Shown here one piece after another: positions 8,837 through 16,712 of a stretch of DNA of 55,383 nt (position 1 is its first letter; each line of letters starts with the position of its first letter). The notes beneath the pieces are model-generated. The model saw only the letters and a program-made list of their open reading frames with translations. It did not search any database and had not been told where the DNA came from. Made by a program: the position numbers and the translations under genes. Origin of the DNA: Sandaracinaceae bacterium (GTDB lineage: Bacteria; Myxococcota_A; Polyangia; Polyangiales; Sandaracinaceae); contig JAVJQK010000087.1 in assembly GCA_040218145.1 (NCBI GenBank), positions 1-55,383 of the forward strand, in the 5' to 3' direction.

Positions 8837-10204
8837 GTGAGCCGGAAAGAACGGATCTACTCCCTGCGCGACGAGTACAACGCCGCGCGTCGCAAGGGGA
8901 AGACGAGCGCGGCGCTGAAGGCCCTGAGCGAGCTGGAGAAGCTCGAGCCAGAGGAGCCCCGCTGGCCGCACCAGCGCGGCGAGATGCTGCGGCGCGAGGG
9001 CGACGCCGCCGAGGCCGCCGACGCCTTCGAGCGCGCCACGGATCTCTATGCGGCCGAGGGCTTCGTCGCCCGCGCGGTCGCGATGGCCAAGACCCTCCTC
9101 CAGGTCGACCCCAGCCGCACCGAGGTGCTCGACCGCGTCGACCCCAGCGTGGCCCGCAAGGCCCACCGCGAGGCGCGCCCGCACTCGGGGGAGCTGCGCG
9201 CCGTCGGACGCAGCATGGTCGAGGAGGCGCCGAAGCTGAAGCCCTCGCCGACCGCGTCCGCCGACGAGATCCGCTTCCTCGACATCGAGCTGGTCGAGGA
9301 GGACGAGATCATGGAGCTCGACGTCTCCGAGCTCGAGCTGATCGAGGACGAGCCGCCGGTCACCCTGAGCCTGATCCCCGACGCGCCCGAGCCGCCCGCG
9401 AGCGCGCGCCTCGATCGGCTCGCGCTGATGCCGAGCTTCCCGCTCTTCTCGGAGCTGCCGCCCTCGCGGCTGCGCCGCCTCGCCCAGGGCGCCGAGCTCG
9501 TCGAGCTCCCCGCGGGGGCGACGGTCATGCGCAAGGGCGATCCCGCCGACGCGCTCTACTGCATCGTCGACGGCCGCGTGCGCGTGGAGGTCGCGGGCCT
9601 CCCCCCCGAGCAGCGCCCGCGCCTCGGCGAAGGAGACGTCTTCGGCGAGTCGGTCCTGCTCGAGCACGCGGTGCGCCAGACGGACGTCGTGGCGATCGAT
9701 CCGCTGACCGCGCTGCGCGTGCCCCGCGCGGTGCTCGACGAGATCGTCGAGGGTGTCCCGATGCTGGACGACCTCCTCTTCGAGCTCCTCGCGCGCCGCC
9801 TGCTGGCGAACTTCCTCGGCACCTCGCCGCTCTTCACCCCGTTCTCTCCGAGCGATCGACGCGAGCTGGCCAAGCGCTTCGAGGTCCGCCGCGCCGATCC
9901 CGGCACGACGCTGCTCGCCGAGGGCAAGCGCTGCGACGGGCTCTACGTGCTCGTGCAGGGCCGGCTCTCGCTCAGCCGGCCGGGCGGGGTCGAGGATCGC
10001 GGCCCGGGCTCGATCCTCGGGATCCGGGCGCTGATCCACCGCGCCCCCGCCACCGCGACCGCGACCACGCTCACCGAGTGCGTGCTCCTGCGTTTGCCGG
10101 AGGCGCGCTTCACCGCCTTCGTCGCCACCTACCCGCCCGCGCTCGCCCACCTGGCCGAGATCGCGGCCGGCGCTCGCGCGCTCGACGGCGACACGCTCTC
10201 CTGA
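8837..10204 (+). CDS. TPR-like protein with two cyclic-nucleotide-binding domains
   Basis: 455 residues from GTG. Residues 1-100 are helical and TPR-like (YNAARRKGKTSAALKALSELEKLEP, then RGEMLRREGDAAEAADAFERA). An acidic linker follows. The first CNB domain (about 205-320) has GDVFGESVLL, the phosphate-binding cassette, with an Arg shortly after. The second (about 325-450) has LGIRALIHRAPATAT where FGE is expected, so its Glu is missing and ligand binding there is doubtful. No DNA-binding domain is visible, so this is not a CRP-type regulator; it may be a cAMP- or c-di-GMP-responsive scaffold. It converges with the amidohydrolase gene two bases downstream. Confidence 0.8.
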   Translation: MSRKERIYSLRDEYNAARRKGKTSAALKALSELEKLEPEEPRWPHQRGEMLRREGDAAEAADAFERATDLYAAEGFVARAVAMAKTLLQVDPSRTEVLDRVDPSVARKAHREARPHSGELRAVGRSMVEEAPKLKPSPTASADEIRFLDIELVEEDEIMELDVSELELIEDEPPVTLSLIPDAPEPPASARLDRLALMPSFPLFSELPPSRLRRLAQGAELVELPAGATVMRKGDPADALYCIVDGRVRVEVAGLPPEQRPRLGEGDVFGESVLLEHAVRQTDVVAIDPLTALRVPRAVLDEIVEGVPMLDDLLFELLARRLLANFLGTSPLFTPFSPSDRRELAKRFEVRRADPGTTLLAEGKRCDGLYVLVQGRLSLSRPGGVEDRGPGSILGIRALIHRAPATATATTLTECVLLRLPEARFTAFVATYPPALAHLAEIAAGARALDGDTLS

Positions 10205-10206
10205 CC

Positions 10207-11436
10207 TCAGCCGGCGCGCTCGAGCATCGCCTGGAGGAGGACCTGGCAGCCGGCGGCGCAGTCCTCCTTCGTGGCGCTCTCGATCTCGTTGTGGCTGATG
10301 CCGTCCTCGCAGGGGATGAACACCATCGCGGTGGGCGCGACGCGCGAGATGTAGCAGGCGTCGTGGCCCGCCCCCGAGACGATGTCGCGGTGGGACAGGC
10401 CGTTGGCCTCCGCGGCGCGTCGGACCGCGGCGACGCACTCCGGGTCGAACGGCACGGGCGGCGAGTACCAGATCTCCTCGAGCGCGACCTCGAGCTTCAG
10501 CGTCTCGGCCGTCTCGGCGATGACCGCGCGCACCTGCGCGTCCATGCGCGAGAGCGTCGCGTCATCGGGGTGTCGCAGGTCGATGGCGAAGAAGACCTTG
10601 CCCGGGATCGTGTTGCGCGAGTTCGGCGTGACTTGCACGAGGCCCACCGTCGCGCAGGCGAGCGGCGCGTGCTCGAGCCCGACGCGGTTGACGGCGTCGA
10701 TCACCCGCGCCGCGCCGACCAGCGCGTCCCGCCGCGTCTTCATCGGCGTGGGGCCGGCGTGCGCCTCCTGGCCAGTGAAGGTGCACTCGTACCAGCGCTG
10801 CCCCTGCGCGTCGGTGACGACGCCGATGGTGCGCTCCTCGGCCTCGAGGATGGGCCCCTGCTCGATGTGCGCCTCGAAGAACGCCTTGACGGGCTTGCCC
10901 ACGGGGGCCTCGCCCGCGTAGCCGATCCGTTTCAGCTCTTCGCCCATCGTCTTGCCGTCGAGATCCGCGCGGCTCAGCCCGTACTCGAGGTCGAAGACCC
11001 CCGCGAAGACGCCGCTCGAGACCATCGCGGGCGCGAAGCGCGAGCCCTCCTCGTTGGTCCACGCGGAGACCTCGATCGCGGCCTGGGTCTCGGCGCCCGC
11101 GTCGTTGAGCGCGCGGATCACCTCGAGGCCGCTGAGCACGCCGTAGATGCCGTCGAACTTGCCGCCGGTGGGCTGGCTGTCGATGTGGCTCCCGGTCATC
11201 ACGGGCGGCAGCGATGGGTCCTTGCCCTCGCGGCGGCCGAAGATGTTGCCCATGCGGTCGATGGTCACCGCGCAGCCGGCCTCCTCACACCAGCGCACGA
11301 ACAGATCTCGCGCCGCCTTGTCGACGTCGGTCAGCGCCAGCCGGCAGACCCCGCCCTTCTCGGTCGCGCCGATCTTCGCCATCTCCATCAGGCTGTCCCA
11401 CAGCCGGTCCCCGTCGATTCGGATCTCGCTCGTCAT
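10207..11436 (-). CDS. M20-family Zn-dependent amidohydrolase (N-carbamoyl-L-amino acid hydrolase/allantoate type)
   Basis: 409 residues starting at ATG 11436; an upstream extension lacks family similarity. Metal ligands are seen in TGSHIDSQPTGGKFDG (H84, D95) and in WTNEEGSRF, as in HyuC/AllC/beta-ureidopropionase enzymes with two zinc ions. These cleave the carbamoyl group from N-carbamoyl amino acids, allantoate or ureidopropionate in the cytoplasm. No hydantoinase, allantoinase or dihydropyrimidinase gene is near, so the substrate is not decided by context. The region to cysH is a 173-base divergent promoter region with an A+T-rich core. Confidence 0.85.
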   Translation of the reverse strand: MTSEIRIDGDRLWDSLMEMAKIGATEKGGVCRLALTDVDKAARDLFVRWCEEAGCAVTIDRMGNIFGRREGKDPSLPPVMTGSHIDSQPTGGKFDGIYGVLSGLEVIRALNDAGAETQAAIEVSAWTNEEGSRFAPAMVSSGVFAGVFDLEYGLSRADLDGKTMGEELKRIGYAGEAPVGKPVKAFFEAHIEQGPILEAEERTIGVVTDAQGQRWYECTFTGQEAHAGPTPMKTRRDALVGAARVIDAVNRVGLEHAPLACATVGLVQVTPNSRNTIPGKVFFAIDLRHPDDATLSRMDAQVRAVIAETAETLKLEVALEEIWYSPPVPFDPECVAAVRRAAEANGLSHRDIVSGAGHDACYISRVAPTAMVFIPCEDGISHNEIESATKEDCAAGCQVLLQAMLERAG

Positions 11437-11560
11437 GACCCGGGAGGCTACCGCGCGACGCTCGCCCCTCGAAGCCAAACCGATTCCACACCGAAACAGT
11501 CAAGTACTTACGCCTGAAATCACTATACAATCACCGATTCACGGCAGTTTCCCGAGTGAT

Positions 11561-11577
11561 CCGATTGACAATATCGG
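11561..11577 (+). promoter_or_regulatory. Candidate cysH promoter with inverted repeat CCGAT-N7-ATCGG
   Basis: The divergent gap between the amidohydrolase and cysH has an A+T-rich core, rare in this window. It includes a perfect TTGACA (11565-11570) inside an inverted repeat CCGAT-TGACAAT-ATCGG, 33 bases before the cysH ATG. This is compatible with a -35 box under repressor control. The regulator is unknown. Confidence 0.4.
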
Positions 11578-11609
11578 GGACGTCGCCCAAGACTGACTCG
11601 GCGAGGACG

Positions 11610-12371
11610 ATGGAAGCGCTTCAGCTGGTTCGCCCGGGAGAGGGGCTCGATCTCGACGCGGTCAACGCCTCGCTCGAGGGGGCCGACGCCGAAGAGGTGA
11701 TCCGCTGGGCGGCGGGCTCGTTCGGCGAGCGCCTGGTGATGACCTCGAGCTTCGGCGCGCACTCCGCGCTGATGCTGCACCTCGCCTCGCGGGTGGTGCC
11801 GAAGATCCCCGTGATCTTCCTCGACACGGGCTACCTGTTCCCCGAGACGTACCAGTTCGCCGAGCAGCTCCGAGCGCGCTTCGGGCTGCGGGTGGAGGTG
11901 TTCTCCCCGCGCATGACGGCCGCGCGTCAGGAGGCGCTCTACGGGCGGCTCTACGACGGCGACGAGGCCGAGCTGCAGCGCTACCAGGAGATCAACAAGA
12001 TCGAGCCGATGCAGCGGGCGCTCGAGGAGCTGGGCGCGGCGGCGTGGCTCGCCGGGCTGCGCGGGCAGCAGACCGAGTTCCGCGCGGGGCTCCGTCGGGT
12101 CGAGGTGCAGAACGGCACCTACAAGGTCCACCCCATCCTCGACTGGTCGAAGGCGGACGTGCTGGCGTACTTCGAGAAGCACGACCTGCCGGTCCATCCC
12201 CTCTACCCGTGGGGCTACCGCTCCATCGGGGACGTGCACTCGACGGTGCCGGTGGACCCGAGCAGCGACGACGACCGCTCCGGTCGGCTCCTCGGCGAGA
12301 AGCGCGAGTGCGGCATCCACCTGCCGAGCTCGCCGGAGGAAGACGCGAGCCGCCGCTCATCTGGGCTATGA
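11610..12371 (+). CDS. cysH: Phosphoadenylyl-sulfate (PAPS) reductase
   Basis: 253 residues from ATG 11610, which is preceded by GCGAGGAC; an upstream in-frame ATG at 11556 falls in the promoter palindrome and is less likely. Motifs of the PP-loop reductase family are TSSFGAHSALML, FLDTGYLFPET, HPILDW and the C-terminal K-R-ECGIH with the redox-active C234. The paired cysteines (CC and CxxC) that hold the [4Fe-4S] cluster of APS reductases are absent, so it should be the thioredoxin-dependent PAPS type of assimilatory sulfate reduction. The sulfurylase, APS kinase and sulfite reductase genes are not in the window. It is probably first in a unit with the two following genes. Confidence 0.9.
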   Translation: MEALQLVRPGEGLDLDAVNASLEGADAEEVIRWAAGSFGERLVMTSSFGAHSALMLHLASRVVPKIPVIFLDTGYLFPETYQFAEQLRARFGLRVEVFSPRMTAARQEALYGRLYDGDEAELQRYQEINKIEPMQRALEELGAAAWLAGLRGQQTEFRAGLRRVEVQNGTYKVHPILDWSKADVLAYFEKHDLPVHPLYPWGYRSIGDVHSTVPVDPSSDDDRSGRLLGEKRECGIHLPSSPEEDASRRSSGL

Positions 12372-12380
12372 CGGCGGGGC

Positions 12381-13373
12381 GTGCCCCCCGCGACCAGCGT
12401 CATCCTCCCCTACCGCGACGCGGTCTCGACGATCGAGATCGCGATCCGCTCGGTGCTGCAGGGCGAGTCCGCGGACGAGGTGGAGCTGCTCGCCATCGAC
12501 GACGGCTCGCGGGACGACGGCCCCGCCCGCGTCGCGGCGCTCGGAGATCCGCGCGTCCGCAGGCTCGACGGCGGCGGCCGCGGCCTGGTCGCGGCGCTAG
12601 AGCAGGGGCGCGCCGAGGCCCGTGGCGCGTGGATCGCGCGCATGGACGCCGACGACGTCAGCCTCCCCGGGCGCCTCGCCGCCCAGCGGGCCGGACTCGC
12701 CGCGGCGCCGTCCGTCGGCGTGATCGGCTGCCGGGTGAGCTGCCCGGGCGCGGACGAGGGCATGCAGACCTACGTGCGATGGCAGAACGGCCTCGTCACC
12801 CCCGAGGACCACGCGCGCGACCTCTTCGTGGAGGCGCCGCTCTGCCACCCCTCGGTGATGCTGCGCCGGGAGGCGCTCGACGCGGTGGGGGGCTGGCGCG
12901 ACGTGCCCTGGCCCGAGGACTACGATCTCTGGCTGCGCCTCGACGCGGCGGGCTGGGGGCTCGGCAAGCTGCCAAAGGTGCTGCTGGAATGGCACCACAC
13001 GCCCGGCCGCGCGACGTTCTCGCATCCGCGCTACTCGGCCGCGCGGTTTCGCGAAGCGCGCGCCGCCTTCCTCGCCCCGAAGCTCGGCGACCGCCCCTTC
13101 GCCATCTGGGGCGCGGGCCGGACGGGGCGTCGCCTCGCGCGCGCGCTCGAGGCGCACGGGCTGCGCGCGAGCGCGTGGATCGACATCGACCCGGACAAGG
13201 TCGGCCGCGCCGCGCGGGGCGCGCCCATTCACGGCCCGGACGCGGTCACCGGCGCGCTCGCGGGGACGTACCTGATCGTCGCGGTGGGGGCGCGAGGCGC
13301 GCGGGCCGAGGTGCGCGCGCGCCTCGGGGCGCTCGGTCTCCGAGACCCGCGCGACTTCCGCTGCGCCGCTTGA
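12381..13373 (+). CDS. Glycosyltransferase family 2 fused to a Rossmann-like domain
   Basis: 330 residues from GTG, 9 bases after cysH. The GT-A fold motifs are plain: TSVILPYRDAVSTIEIAIRSVL, DDGS (40-43) and the metal-binding DADD (89-92), then an acceptor-side WPEDYDLWLRL segment. From about 235 on, after the GT domain ends, AIWGAGRTGRRLARALEAHG begins a nucleotide-binding Rossmann-like domain of about 95 residues, with GxGxxG and an acidic residue after the second strand (WIDIDPDKVG). It resembles the N-terminal domain of PglD-like proteins. It may couple sugar transfer to recognition of a nucleotide or sugar. The acceptor is not identifiable. Confidence 0.8.
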   Translation: MPPATSVILPYRDAVSTIEIAIRSVLQGESADEVELLAIDDGSRDDGPARVAALGDPRVRRLDGGGRGLVAALEQGRAEARGAWIARMDADDVSLPGRLAAQRAGLAAAPSVGVIGCRVSCPGADEGMQTYVRWQNGLVTPEDHARDLFVEAPLCHPSVMLRREALDAVGGWRDVPWPEDYDLWLRLDAAGWGLGKLPKVLLEWHHTPGRATFSHPRYSAARFREARAAFLAPKLGDRPFAIWGAGRTGRRLARALEAHGLRASAWIDIDPDKVGRAARGAPIHGPDAVTGALAGTYLIVAVGARGARAEVRARLGALGLRDPRDFRCAA

Positions 13374-13387
13374 GGTAGAGTGCCGCC

Positions 13388-14992
13388 GTGAGCCGCCGAC
13401 TGAGCCACTGGGGATGGGGCTACGAAGACCGCTTCCCCGATCGAGAGACGCGCCGCCTCTTCGCGCAGCAGCTGCAGATGCTCGCGCAGTTCCCGGAGGT
13501 GGTCGACCCGCGCGAGCCCGTCCCGCTCGAGGAGGCGCGTGTCCCCACGCCGCGCATCCAGGCGCCGGACACGCTGGCCGAGATCACGTCCACCACGATC
13601 CGCGACCGGGCCACCCGAGCGCATGGCCGCGCGTACCGAGACATCGCGCGCGGCTTCGCGGGCGACTTCGAGAGCGCGCCCGACCTGGTGCTGTCCCCGA
13701 AGACCGAGGAGCACGTCCGGGTCGCGCTCGACTGGGCCTCGGACGCGGGCGTCGCGGTGGTGCCCTACGGCGGCGGCACGTCCGTCGTGGGCGGCGTCGA
13801 GGTGGAGGCGCGCGACCGCCCTGTCGCGTGCCTCGATCTGCGCGGGATGGACGAGGTCCTCGAGCTGGACCCGGTGTCCCGGTCGGCGCGCATCCAGGCG
13901 GGCGCGACGGGCCCGCGCCTCGAGGCGCAGCTCAAGAAGCAGGGCCTCACGCTGCGCTTCTTCCCGCAGAGCTTCGAGCTGTCGACGCTGGGCGGCTGGA
14001 TCGCGACGCGCGCCGGCGGGCACTTCGCGACGCGCGACACCCACATCGACGACCTCGTCGAGTCCACCCGCATGCTCACGCCGCGCGGCGTGTTCGAGTC
14101 GCGGCGCCTCCCCGCGTCGGGCGCGGGCCCGAGCCCGGACCGCCTGGTGCTGGGCTCGGAGGGCGCGCTCGGCGTGATCACCGAGGCGTGGCTCCGCGTC
14201 CGGCCGCGCCCGATCTGGCGCGCCAGCGCGTCGGTGCGCTTCACCAGCTGGAAGGACGCCGTCGCGGCGACCCGCGCCGTCGCGCAGAGCGGGCTCTACC
14301 CCTCGAACTGTCGGCTGCTCGACAAGCGCGAGGCGCTGCTGAACCGCGTGGCCACCGACGGCACGCACGTCCTCTTGCTCGGGTTCGAGTCGGCCGAGCA
14401 CGGCGTGGAGAGCTGGATGGAGCGCGCGCTCGAGATCGCGCTCGGGCTCGGCGGCGCCTGCAAGGACGGTCCGGTCTACCGCATCAAGAAGCCAGAGGAG
14501 GCCGCCGCGCCGCGCGACGAGGCCGAAGAGCGCTGGCGGACCGCGTTCCTCGACGCTCCCTACATCGTCAACTCGATGGTCAGCCTCGGCGTGATCGCCG
14601 ACACCTTCGAGACCGCGTGCACCTGGGACCGACTCGACGCGATGCACGGCGCGATCGTGCACGACGTGCGGGACGCCATGAAGCGCGTGGCCGGCGCGGG
14701 CATGATCAGCTGCCGCTTCACCCACGTCTACCCGGACGGGGCGGCGCCTTACTTCACCTTCCTCGCGCCGGCCAAGCGCGGCTCGGAGCTCTCGCAGTGG
14801 AGCGAGATCAAGAGCGCGGCGAGCGAGGCGATCCTCAAGCACGGCGGCACGATCACGCACCACCACGCGGTCGGGCGCATGCACGCGCCGTGGGCCCGGC
14901 GGCAGCGCCCCGCGCTCTTCGGCGAGGCGCTCCAGGCCATCAAGGAGCGCTGGGACCCGGCGGGGATCCTCAACCCGGGCGTCCTGATCTGA
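13388..14992 (+). CDS. FAD-binding oxidoreductase, alkyl-dihydroxyacetonephosphate synthase-like
   Basis: 534 residues from GTG. It is a VAO/PCMH-type flavoprotein: FAD loop VVPYGGGTSVVGG (about 123-135), and the run FFPQSFELSTLGGWIATRAGGHFATRDTH in separated blocks, IDDLVESTRMLTPRG, LGSEGALGVITEAWLRVRP and the C-terminal HHHAVGRMHAPW. These blocks match alkyl-DHAP synthase (AGPS) better than glycolate oxidase subunit GlcD. AGPS swaps the acyl group of acyl-DHAP for a fatty alcohol, forming the ether bond of ether lipids, known in myxobacteria. The acyltransferase and reductase partners are not seen. It follows the glycosyltransferase by 14 bases. Confidence 0.82.
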   Translation: MSRRLSHWGWGYEDRFPDRETRRLFAQQLQMLAQFPEVVDPREPVPLEEARVPTPRIQAPDTLAEITSTTIRDRATRAHGRAYRDIARGFAGDFESAPDLVLSPKTEEHVRVALDWASDAGVAVVPYGGGTSVVGGVEVEARDRPVACLDLRGMDEVLELDPVSRSARIQAGATGPRLEAQLKKQGLTLRFFPQSFELSTLGGWIATRAGGHFATRDTHIDDLVESTRMLTPRGVFESRRLPASGAGPSPDRLVLGSEGALGVITEAWLRVRPRPIWRASASVRFTSWKDAVAATRAVAQSGLYPSNCRLLDKREALLNRVATDGTHVLLLGFESAEHGVESWMERALEIALGLGGACKDGPVYRIKKPEEAAAPRDEAEERWRTAFLDAPYIVNSMVSLGVIADTFETACTWDRLDAMHGAIVHDVRDAMKRVAGAGMISCRFTHVYPDGAAPYFTFLAPAKRGSELSQWSEIKSAASEAILKHGGTITHHHAVGRMHAPWARRQRPALFGEALQAIKERWDPAGILNPGVLI

Positions 14993-14993
14993 C

Positions 14994-15248
14994 TCAGAGC
15001 CGCTGCAGCGCGGCGCGCTCGGCCTTCCGGAGGCTGAGCATGCGGAGGCGCACGTCGAAGCGGCCGTCTTCGCGGCGCTTGCTGCCGAGCGCCTTGCCCC
15101 GCAGCGACCGCGCTTCCCCCTCGAGGGTGAGGGTCAGCTCGGTCGGCTTGCCGGGCGCGAAGGCGCGGTCGAGCACCACGTGCAGCACCTCGCCCTCGAA
15201 GCGAAGCGCCTCGCCGCGCGCCTCGCCCGCCTCGACCGCGGCGCTCAC
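14994..15248 (-). CDS. Small PilZ-like beta-barrel protein overlapping smpB
   Basis: 84 residues from a GTG (15246-15248) that overlaps the smpB stop as GTGA, so translation is probably coupled. The sequence reads as a short all-beta domain (VLHVVLDRAFAPGKPTELTLTLEGEARSLRGKALGSKRREDGRFDVRLRMLSL in pieces), with the hydrophobic/charged pattern of PilZ domains. The diagnostic N-terminal RxxxR c-di-GMP arm and D/NxSxxG are not visible, so ligand binding is unlikely or unproven. Upstream extensions in this frame lie inside smpB and are rejected. Confidence 0.5.
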   Translation of the reverse strand: MSAAVEAGEARGEALRFEGEVLHVVLDRAFAPGKPTELTLTLEGEARSLRGKALGSKRREDGRFDVRLRMLSLRKAERAALQRL

Positions 15249-15727
15249 TCCCGCCCCCGGCGCGCCGCGTCGCGGGCCTCGCGGAGGTCCTGCTTCTCCT
15301 TGATGTCCTCGCGCTTGTCCCCGACCTTTCGGCCCTTGCCCAGGCCGAGCTCGACCTTCGCGTAGCCGCCCTTGAAGTAGACCGCGAGCGGGACCACCGT
15401 GTAGCCGCGGGTCGTCAACCGACCTTCCCACTTCTCGATCTGGGAGCGCTTCAGCAGGAGCTTCCGCACCCGCCTCGGCTCGTGCTGGAAGAAGGGCCCG
15501 GCCTGCTCGTAGGGCGCGATGTGCATCTTGTGCAGGAACACCTCGCCGTGATCGAAGAGCGCGTAGCTGCCGTCCAGGTCGGCGCGGCGCTGCCGGAGGC
15601 TCTTCACCTCCGAGCCGGTGAGCACCATGCCGGCCTCGAGGCGCTCCTCGATGACGTACGTCTTCGTCGCCTTCGGGTTGCGACAGACGAGCAGCTCACC
15701 GGGGACGTCTTTCTTCTTCTTCGCCAT
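15245..15727 (-). CDS. smpB: SsrA-binding protein SmpB
   Basis: 160 residues from the ATG at 15727 (AKKKKD...); an upstream in-frame ATG lies in the neighbouring gene. SmpB binds tmRNA and brings it to stalled ribosomes for trans-translation. The family pattern is full-length: N-terminal basic start, RNPKATKTYVIEERLEAGMVLTGSEVKSLR, the YALF/HIAPYEQ central part, and a basic C-terminal tail (VGDKREDIKEKQDLREARDAARRGRE) that becomes helical in the decoding channel. It overlaps the preceding lipoprotein gene by 32 bases and the PilZ-like gene by 4. No tmRNA gene is in the window. Confidence 0.94.
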   Translation of the reverse strand: MAKKKKDVPGELLVCRNPKATKTYVIEERLEAGMVLTGSEVKSLRQRRADLDGSYALFDHGEVFLHKMHIAPYEQAGPFFQHEPRRVRKLLLKRSQIEKWEGRLTTRGYTVVPLAVYFKGGYAKVELGLGKGRKVGDKREDIKEKQDLREARDAARRGRE

Positions 15728-16646
15728 CGCAGGAGCCGCTCTCTGTAGCACAGGCGCCGTCCGGGGCTCGCCACCCGAGCGCGATGGCGGCCCGGATCTC
15801 GGCCACCCGGGCCGCGTCGGCCTCCTCGAGCACCAGCCCCTCGAGCGCCGCGTCGAAGCGCTCCACCTGCGCGCTCATCGCCGCGCCCGAGAGGTGCGCG
15901 AGCGCGGCCAGCTCCACCCCGAGCCGCACCGAGACGCCCACGTCCAGCCCCTCACGCGCGGCCTCGAGGGCGGCGCGGCGCGCCTCGGTCTCGGACGCCT
16001 CGTGGGAGGCGGGGAGCCCATCGGGTCGCCACCCCTCCGCCGTCAGCACCAGGGGCGCGTCGACGCCCGGCACCTCACCGCGCACGGCGAGCTGCGGCCA
16101 GCGCAGCGAGACCATCGCCTCGAGCCGTCCGTCCCCGTCGACGTCGGTGAGCGCCGACGCGCAGGCCCCCGTGGCGAGCGCGTCGCCCGCGATGGGGAGC
16201 GCCTCCGCGCGGCCCTCCGGATCGACGCGCACCACCGCGAGGCAGCGCTCCCCCGCGTCGTCGTCGCGCGCCACGAGCACATCTTCCCTGCCGTCCCCGT
16301 CGAGATCGGAGCGCGGCGGCTCCGGCAGCGACACGCGCCCATGGCGCTCCCGGAGCCCGTCGGGCTCGTGCGAGTCGAGGGCCACGACCACGCCACGCCG
16401 AGACACCACTCGCACGGCGTATTGCTCGCCTCGCTCGAACGCGAGCGCCACGAAGCCGTCCCCGGTCCGCCGCTGGGTGCGCGTCCACCCCGCCTCGCGC
16501 AGGGCCGCCTCGACCTCGACCGCCTCCTCCTCGGGCTCGACCCCGACCCGCATCCAGTCCTCCGGGCGCGGCCCCTCGAGCGCGCCGGCGCAGGCGGCTG
16601 CGAGGGCCGCGAGCCCCACGTAGAGGTGCGTGACGGAGCGTCTCAT
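15696..16646 (-). CDS. Putative lipoprotein with FG-GAP/VCBS-like segments
   Basis: 316 residues. It begins with MRRSVTHLYVGLAALAAAC, a signal peptide with a lipobox (Cys at 19). In the middle are two stretches of D-x-D-G-D-G-x type (SDLDGDGREDVLVARDDD and DVDGDGRLEAMVSL), the calcium-binding and blade motif of FG-GAP/VCBS repeats. The rest is Ala/Glu-rich helical sequence. It is probably an outer-membrane or periplasmic protein of unknown function. Its last 32 bases overlap the smpB start in another frame, so it is first in a minus-strand unit with smpB. The smpB association looks organisational, not functional. Confidence 0.7.
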   Translation of the reverse strand: MRRSVTHLYVGLAALAAACAGALEGPRPEDWMRVGVEPEEEAVEVEAALREAGWTRTQRRTGDGFVALAFERGEQYAVRVVSRRGVVVALDSHEPDGLRERHGRVSLPEPPRSDLDGDGREDVLVARDDDAGERCLAVVRVDPEGRAEALPIAGDALATGACASALTDVDGDGRLEAMVSLRWPQLAVRGEVPGVDAPLVLTAEGWRPDGLPASHEASETEARRAALEAAREGLDVGVSVRLGVELAALAHLSGAAMSAQVERFDAALEGLVLEEADAARVAEIRAAIALGWRAPDGACATESGSCDGEEEERRPR

Positions 16647-16712
16647 CCAGGTGCAGGTGTGGCACGGCGCGGCCGATGGACCAATGGGCTATGGTGGCGC
16701 GGGAGGGGGACC

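Noticed and set aside
15249-15431. N-terminal extension of the PilZ-like gene
   Set aside because: Lies inside smpB in another frame and is Gly/Arg/Pro-rich without similarity to the domain.
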